Origin: Aureococcus anophagefferens
Lineage: Eukaryota > Sar > Pelagophyceae > Pelagomonadales > Pelagomonadaceae
Length of the DNA stretch: 36,632 nucleotides
Direction of reading: 5' to 3'
Assembly (NCBI RefSeq): GCF_000186865.1
Contig: NW_008705563.1
Coordinates: 512,427 to 549,058 of the forward strand
The notes below the pieces were generated by a model. That model was not told where the DNA came from and did not search any database. It worked only from the letters and a program-made list of their open reading frames with translations. The translations under genes were made by a program, and so were the position numbers. The first letter of the stretch is position 1. The number at the start of each line of letters is the position of its first letter. This document shows positions 35,068 through 36,632 of this stretch, one piece after another.

Positions 35068-36150
35068 TTACCAGCGGAACGTCGCGCAGCTAAAGGTCGG
35101 GTCCGGCGCGCCGTGCCGCGCCGCGCAGGCGGCGACGGCGGCGGCGGGGTCCTCCGCGGGCCAGCGCGCGTCCGCCGAGAGGCCCGCGGCGTGGACGCCG
35201 CTCTCGACGACGAAGAGCGACGCGACGCCCGCCGCGGCGGCGCCGGCGACGTCGTGGCAGAGCGAGTCGCCGACGTGGATGATCCTGGCGTCGGCGGCCG
35301 CGCCCGCGGCCGCGATCGCGGCGCGGAAGTGGTCGGGGTGGGGTTTCCCGAACTCGACGACAGTCCCTCCCAAGCGCCGGTACTCGTCGCAGATCGTGCC
35401 GGGCATGAATAATGCCGTCTCGCCGTCGGTGTCGATCGATTTCTGGTCCGGGTTCGCGCAGTACATCGGAAGGTCCCGCGCTCTCGCGGCCCGGAGCGTA
35501 GACGCGTAGGGTCCGAGGTCGCCGGACGAGCGGAAGCCCGTCGCGACGCCGTCGTTGACCGTGTCCGGCCCATAAGCCACGACCACGTCCGCCGCCTCGA
35601 CGGGGGCGAGGTCCACGCCCGTGCCCTCCAGGTACGCCGCGGCGCCGCGGTCCGCCCAGCCGAGGACGACGGCGCTGGACCCGGCCGGCAGGGCCGCGAG
35701 CGCCCCGTGGCAGACCTCGCCGGAGCAGACGGCGCCCGCGAGCCACGCGGCGTCGAAGCCCCGGCCCGGCAGCTCGTCGACGAGCGCTTTCCGCCGCTTC
35801 GACGTGTTCGACAGGACCACGAGCCGCTTGCCGGCGGCGTGCAGTTTCGCGAGCGCGTCTCGCGCGGCGGGGAACAGCGCCGCGCCGTTGTGCAGGACGC
35901 CGTACTGGTCCAGCAGGAACACGTCGTAGTCGTCGACGAGGTCCCCGAGGCCGGAGACGGAGGACGCGGCGCGGCGCAGCGTCGAGCGGTGGCGCCTTGG
36001 CGCCACGCTGCCGCAGCGCTGCGACAGCGTCGCGCCTTGGCGCCACGGCGCCACGCTGCCGCAGCGCTGCGACGTCGTCGCGCCGCGCTGGAAAGCCTGA
36101 GCCATCGTCGCGACCGTCACGAGGGTGCGCGCTGCCCAGGTCGCAGCCAT
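35068..36150 (-). CDS. HAD superfamily class IIA hydrolase, probably plastid-targeted
   Basis: A 360-residue protein from ATG 36150. Core motifs: motif I DVFLLDQYGVLHNG (nucleophile Asp in LLDQYGV), motif II LSNTSKRR, motif III lysine FGKPHPDHF, motif IV HVGDSLCHDVAGAAAAG, with the class IIA cap between II and III (VVLGWADRG, YCANPDQ). The YGVLHNG form of motif I fits the TIGR01459-like subgroup rather than NagD or phosphoglycolate phosphatase, whose motif is DxDG; the substrate is unknown. The N-terminus (MAATWAARTLVTVATMAQAF then QRGATTSQRC) reads as a signal peptide with an AF context plus a transit region containing a 16-residue repeat (SQRCGSVAPWRQGATL / SQRCGSVAPRRHRSTL). No intron. Confidence 0.9.
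   Translation of the reverse strand: MAATWAARTLVTVATMAQAFQRGATTSQRCGSVAPWRQGATLSQRCGSVAPRRHRSTLRRAASSVSGLGDLVDDYDVFLLDQYGVLHNGAALFPAARDALAKLHAAGKRLVVLSNTSKRRKALVDELPGRGFDAAWLAGAVCSGEVCHGALAALPAGSSAVVLGWADRGAAAYLEGTGVDLAPVEAADVVVAYGPDTVNDGVATGFRSSGDLGPYASTLRAARARDLPMYCANPDQKSIDTDGETALFMPGTICDEYRRLGGTVVEFGKPHPDHFRAAIAAAGAAADARIIHVGDSLCHDVAGAAAAGVASLFVVESGVHAAGLSADARWPAEDPAAAVAACAARHGAPDPTFSCATFRW
36001..36073 (+). repeat. 48-bp repeat in the presequence of the HAD gene
   Basis: CGCCACGCTGCCGCAGCGCT plus the next five bases are identical at 36001-36025 and 36049-36073, a 48-bp period, encoding a repeated SQRCGSVAP block. It lies in the targeting region, before the catalytic domain. Confidence 0.88.
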
Positions 36151-36632
36151 CAGAGCTCGATGCTCGGATGTTGATCAAGATGCCGCTGACCGTGCCCGCC
36201 GGGCTAAAAAATCAAGGGGTAATAAATAGTATGGGGTGGCAGCTCAACGAGATTATGTTGCGCGAGCTCCTCGTACTGCAACCCATCGTTTTGGGGCAAT
36301 GTTGACGACTTTTGGCCGGGGACTTTTCGACGCCGCCGTCGTCGACGCGGCCCCAGACGGACCGCAGCGGTATTCGCTCCCCCGCGAAGGCGCCCGCGAC
36401 AAGACTTACGCGTCCGGGCGGTTCGGGTCCGGTGGAAGGAAACCGAGGCGCGCTGGAGGGCACCGTGTCCGGTTTGGCGCCACGCGAGGAAGGGGGTTTT
36501 GGGGCAGCTCTTGGACGTGTTCGCGATGATGATGGTCGTGGACCGTCTGCTGGCGCTGCAGAGCCCTTCGTTGGTACCTATGGATGGGCTCGAGCATCTC
36601 AGGACACGAAAAGTTCTCGACCTCGAATGCCC
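36151..36632. other. Right-edge region, possible 5' end of a further plus-strand gene
   Basis: Mostly non-coding. A lower-GC stretch (GGGGTAATAAATAGTATGGGG, about 36218-36236) could be a promoter. An ATG at 36299 begins MLTTFGRGLFDAAVVDAAPD, and near the edge another frame reads VLGQLLDVFAMMMVVDRLLA (about 36497-36560) and stays open to the end. These may be exons of a gene continuing beyond the window, with a GT at 36430 as a candidate donor, but I cannot support a model. Confidence 0.3.

Overview
The window looks like nuclear DNA of a GC-rich microalga of the stramenopile (heterokont) type, most likely a pelagophyte such as Aureococcus anophagefferens or a relative. Four things point there: protein-coding genes with spliceosomal introns and no bacterial operons; seven copies of a short transposon-like introner element sitting in genes as introns; N-termini with a signal peptide followed by an Ala-Phe type cleavage context, as used for secondary plastids; and stramenopile-style mosaic proteins (FG-GAP/EGF receptors, PDZ-WW proteins, Ala/Pro-rich tails). 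The species name is an inference. I see no tRNA, rRNA, CRISPR array or autonomous transposon. Two runs of N (12906-13309 and 26321-26370) break the assembly.

Layout. 1-3734 (-): a large secreted/membrane protein with four FG-GAP-like repeats, EGF and Cys-rich repeats and a multi-pass C-terminus running off the left edge. 4015-14670 (-): one giant BEACH-WD40 gene of the neurobeachin/LRBA type, interrupted by four introners, one 58-nt intron and an N gap. 14795-15463 (+): a putative plastid membrane protein. 15485-16906 (-): an inward-rectifier K+ channel with a C2H2 zinc finger inside its cytoplasmic domain, divergent from 16959-18353 (+), DPH1 of diphthamide synthesis. 18381-19163 (-): an unknown secreted/membrane protein. 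19336-20400 (+): a DUF6940-like protein. 20572-21687 (+): a membrane-anchored unknown.

The right half is an accessory-looking block. It holds four members of one unrecognised gene family: 21973-23038 (+), 27893-28726 (+), 29175-30206 (+) and 31036-32220 (-). They share a core but end in different tails (Ala/Pro-rich, TTF-like zinc finger, tandem zinc knuckles), and three of them have an intron at three different positions, two of these being introners. Between them lie a divergent pair, a PDZ-WW protein (23309-25039, -) and its neighbour (25104-26144, +), that share an unnamed Cys/His domain, and a gene broken by several frameshifts (26147-27733, -). The right end holds a plastid-type HflX GTPase (32769-34953, -) carrying an introner between G3 and G4, and a HAD class IIA hydrolase (35068-36150, -).

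The most striking system is the introner family. Each copy is flanked by an 8-bp target duplication that starts with GC or GT. The upstream duplicate supplies the 5' splice site, the element end supplies the AG, and removal restores the reading frame exactly in all seven cases. Five of the seven donors are GC. The element splices in either orientation.
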